NCBI GenBank assembly: GCA_023428805.1
Contig: JAEYWW010000073.1
Coordinates: 1-5,726, forward strand
Direction of reading: 5' to 3'
Length of the DNA: 5,726 bases
DNA from: Armatimonadota bacterium
GTDB taxonomy: Bacteria; Armatimonadota; Fimbriimonadia; Fimbriimonadales; Fimbriimonadaceae
The position numbers were made by a program, and so were the translations under genes. Shown one piece after another: positions 5,215 to 5,726 of this stretch (positions are counted from its first letter, which is position 1; each line of letters opens with the position of its first letter). The notes beneath the pieces are model-generated. The model was not told where the DNA came from and ran no database searches. It worked only from the letters and a program-made list of their open reading frames with translations.

Positions 5215-5726
5215 GAATCTACACCCGGAAAGGCGATGCGGGGAGGAGCTTGATGCCGGGCGGAGCGAGCGTGGCCAAGGATGACATTCTTCTCCAGACA
5301 GTAGGCGATCTTGATGAACTCAACTGCGCGTTGGGAGCCGCGTCCGTTCACAACTTTCCCATCGAGGTTGAGGAGCCTCTGCTTCGCATCCAGGCAAGGC
5401 TTTTCGAGATGGGGGCGCTCATCACCATGCCGTCGCAGATCGCGCCTGCGGATTGGACGGCCGAGATTCAACTGCTCGAAGACGAGATCGACTTCTTCGG
5501 GATTGGCCTTCCCGAATTGCGTAATTTCATCCTTCCGGGTGGTTCAAAAGGGGCAGCTTCCCTGCATCAAGCACGCGCAATTTGCCGCCGCGCGGAGCGC
5601 AGTGTGGTGAACTTGGCCCATAATAGGGAAGTTGACGCGAATCTTCTCGCGTTCATCAATCGTTTGAGCGATTGGCTGTTCGCCGCCGCGCGATGGGTGA
5701 ACCATCACGAGGGCGGCGAGGAAAGG
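5211..5726 (+). CDS. pduO: PduO-type cob(I)alamin adenosyltransferase (3' end outside window)
   Basis: This enzyme family moves the adenosyl group of ATP onto cob(I)alamin to make adenosylcobalamin, in the cytoplasm. The frame is open from ATG 5211 to the window edge, giving 172 residues; family members are about 180-190, so only a short tail is missing. Visible motifs are the N-terminal ATP loop YTRKGDAG (4-11) with PGG (16-18) and a lysine at 23, the GDLDELNCALG block (32-42) with Asp35, FILPGG (106-111), the hallmark CRRAER (125-130) and LSDWLFAAARWVNHHEG (152-168). In characterised PduO enzymes an aspartate of the DEL motif pairs with an arginine of RRAER. The first loop deviates from the common TGDxGxT: it reads KGDAGRS. 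The start ATG overlaps the glycosyltransferase stop (ATGA), indicating translational coupling. Cobalamin-dependent partner genes are not in view. The unrelated CobA/CobO adenosyltransferase is ruled out by these motifs. Confidence 0.88.
   Translation, partial: MRIYTRKGDAGRSLMPGGASVAKDDILLQTVGDLDELNCALGAASVHNFPIEVEEPLLRIQARLFEMGALITMPSQIAPADWTAEIQLLEDEIDFFGIGLPELRNFILPGGSKGAASLHQARAICRRAERSVVNLAHNREVDANLLAFINRLSDWLFAAARWVNHHEGGEER

Noticed and set aside
5311..5610. A 99-codon plus-strand frame overlapping the adenosyltransferase
   Set aside because: It is out of frame with the PduO-type gene, whose motifs continue on both sides; its serine/arginine-rich translation is a shadow.

Overview
The window looks like chromosomal DNA from a Gram-negative (diderm) bacterium with fairly high GC content. 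KdsA makes the Kdo precursor of lipopolysaccharide, DsbD needs a periplasm, and the first gene is the tail of a DUF1501 protein, a family abundant in Planctomycetes, Verrucomicrobia and some Acidobacteria and Armatimonadota. I infer a member of those groups but cannot name a genus. I see no tRNA, rRNA, CRISPR array, insertion sequence or phage gene.

Layout. At the left edge (1-286, + strand) is the C-terminal end of a DUF1501 protein. It converges on a minus-strand cluster across a 47-base gap that holds a perfect 18-base GC palindrome, probably a terminator-like hairpin. The cluster reads right to left: a small secreted single-domain DsbD-N-like protein (3506-3057), full-length three-domain DsbD (3049-1121) and KdsA (1140-334). 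Spacing is very tight, with a 7-base gap and then a 20-base overlap, so the three are probably one transcript. Upstream on the same strand is a succinate dehydrogenase iron-sulfur subunit (sdhB, 4380-3610). It is separated from the dsb cluster by about 100 bases containing stacked small hairpins and a T-run.

To the right of sdhB the strand switches. A short divergent intergenic region (4381-4449), centred on a 13-base dyad, separates sdhB from a plus-strand pair: a WecG/TagA/CpsF-family glycosyltransferase (4450-5214) and a PduO-type cobalamin adenosyltransferase. The adenosyltransferase starts inside the stop codon of the glycosyltransferase (ATGA overlap) and runs off the right edge.

How the genes fit together. 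The clearest functional unit is the pair of DsbD-type proteins. Full-length DsbD moves electrons from cytoplasmic thioredoxin across the inner membrane to periplasmic partners. The small protein repeats only its N-terminal cysteine-pair domain and could be an extra periplasmic acceptor of those electrons. KdsA and the glycosyltransferase both point to envelope polysaccharide synthesis. sdhB stands without sdhA or sdhC, and the adenosyltransferase is coupled to a gene with no obvious cofactor role. I found no convincing new multi-gene system. The most unusual points are the tandem DsbD-N arrangement, the isolated sdhB, and the glycosyltransferase-adenosyltransferase coupling.
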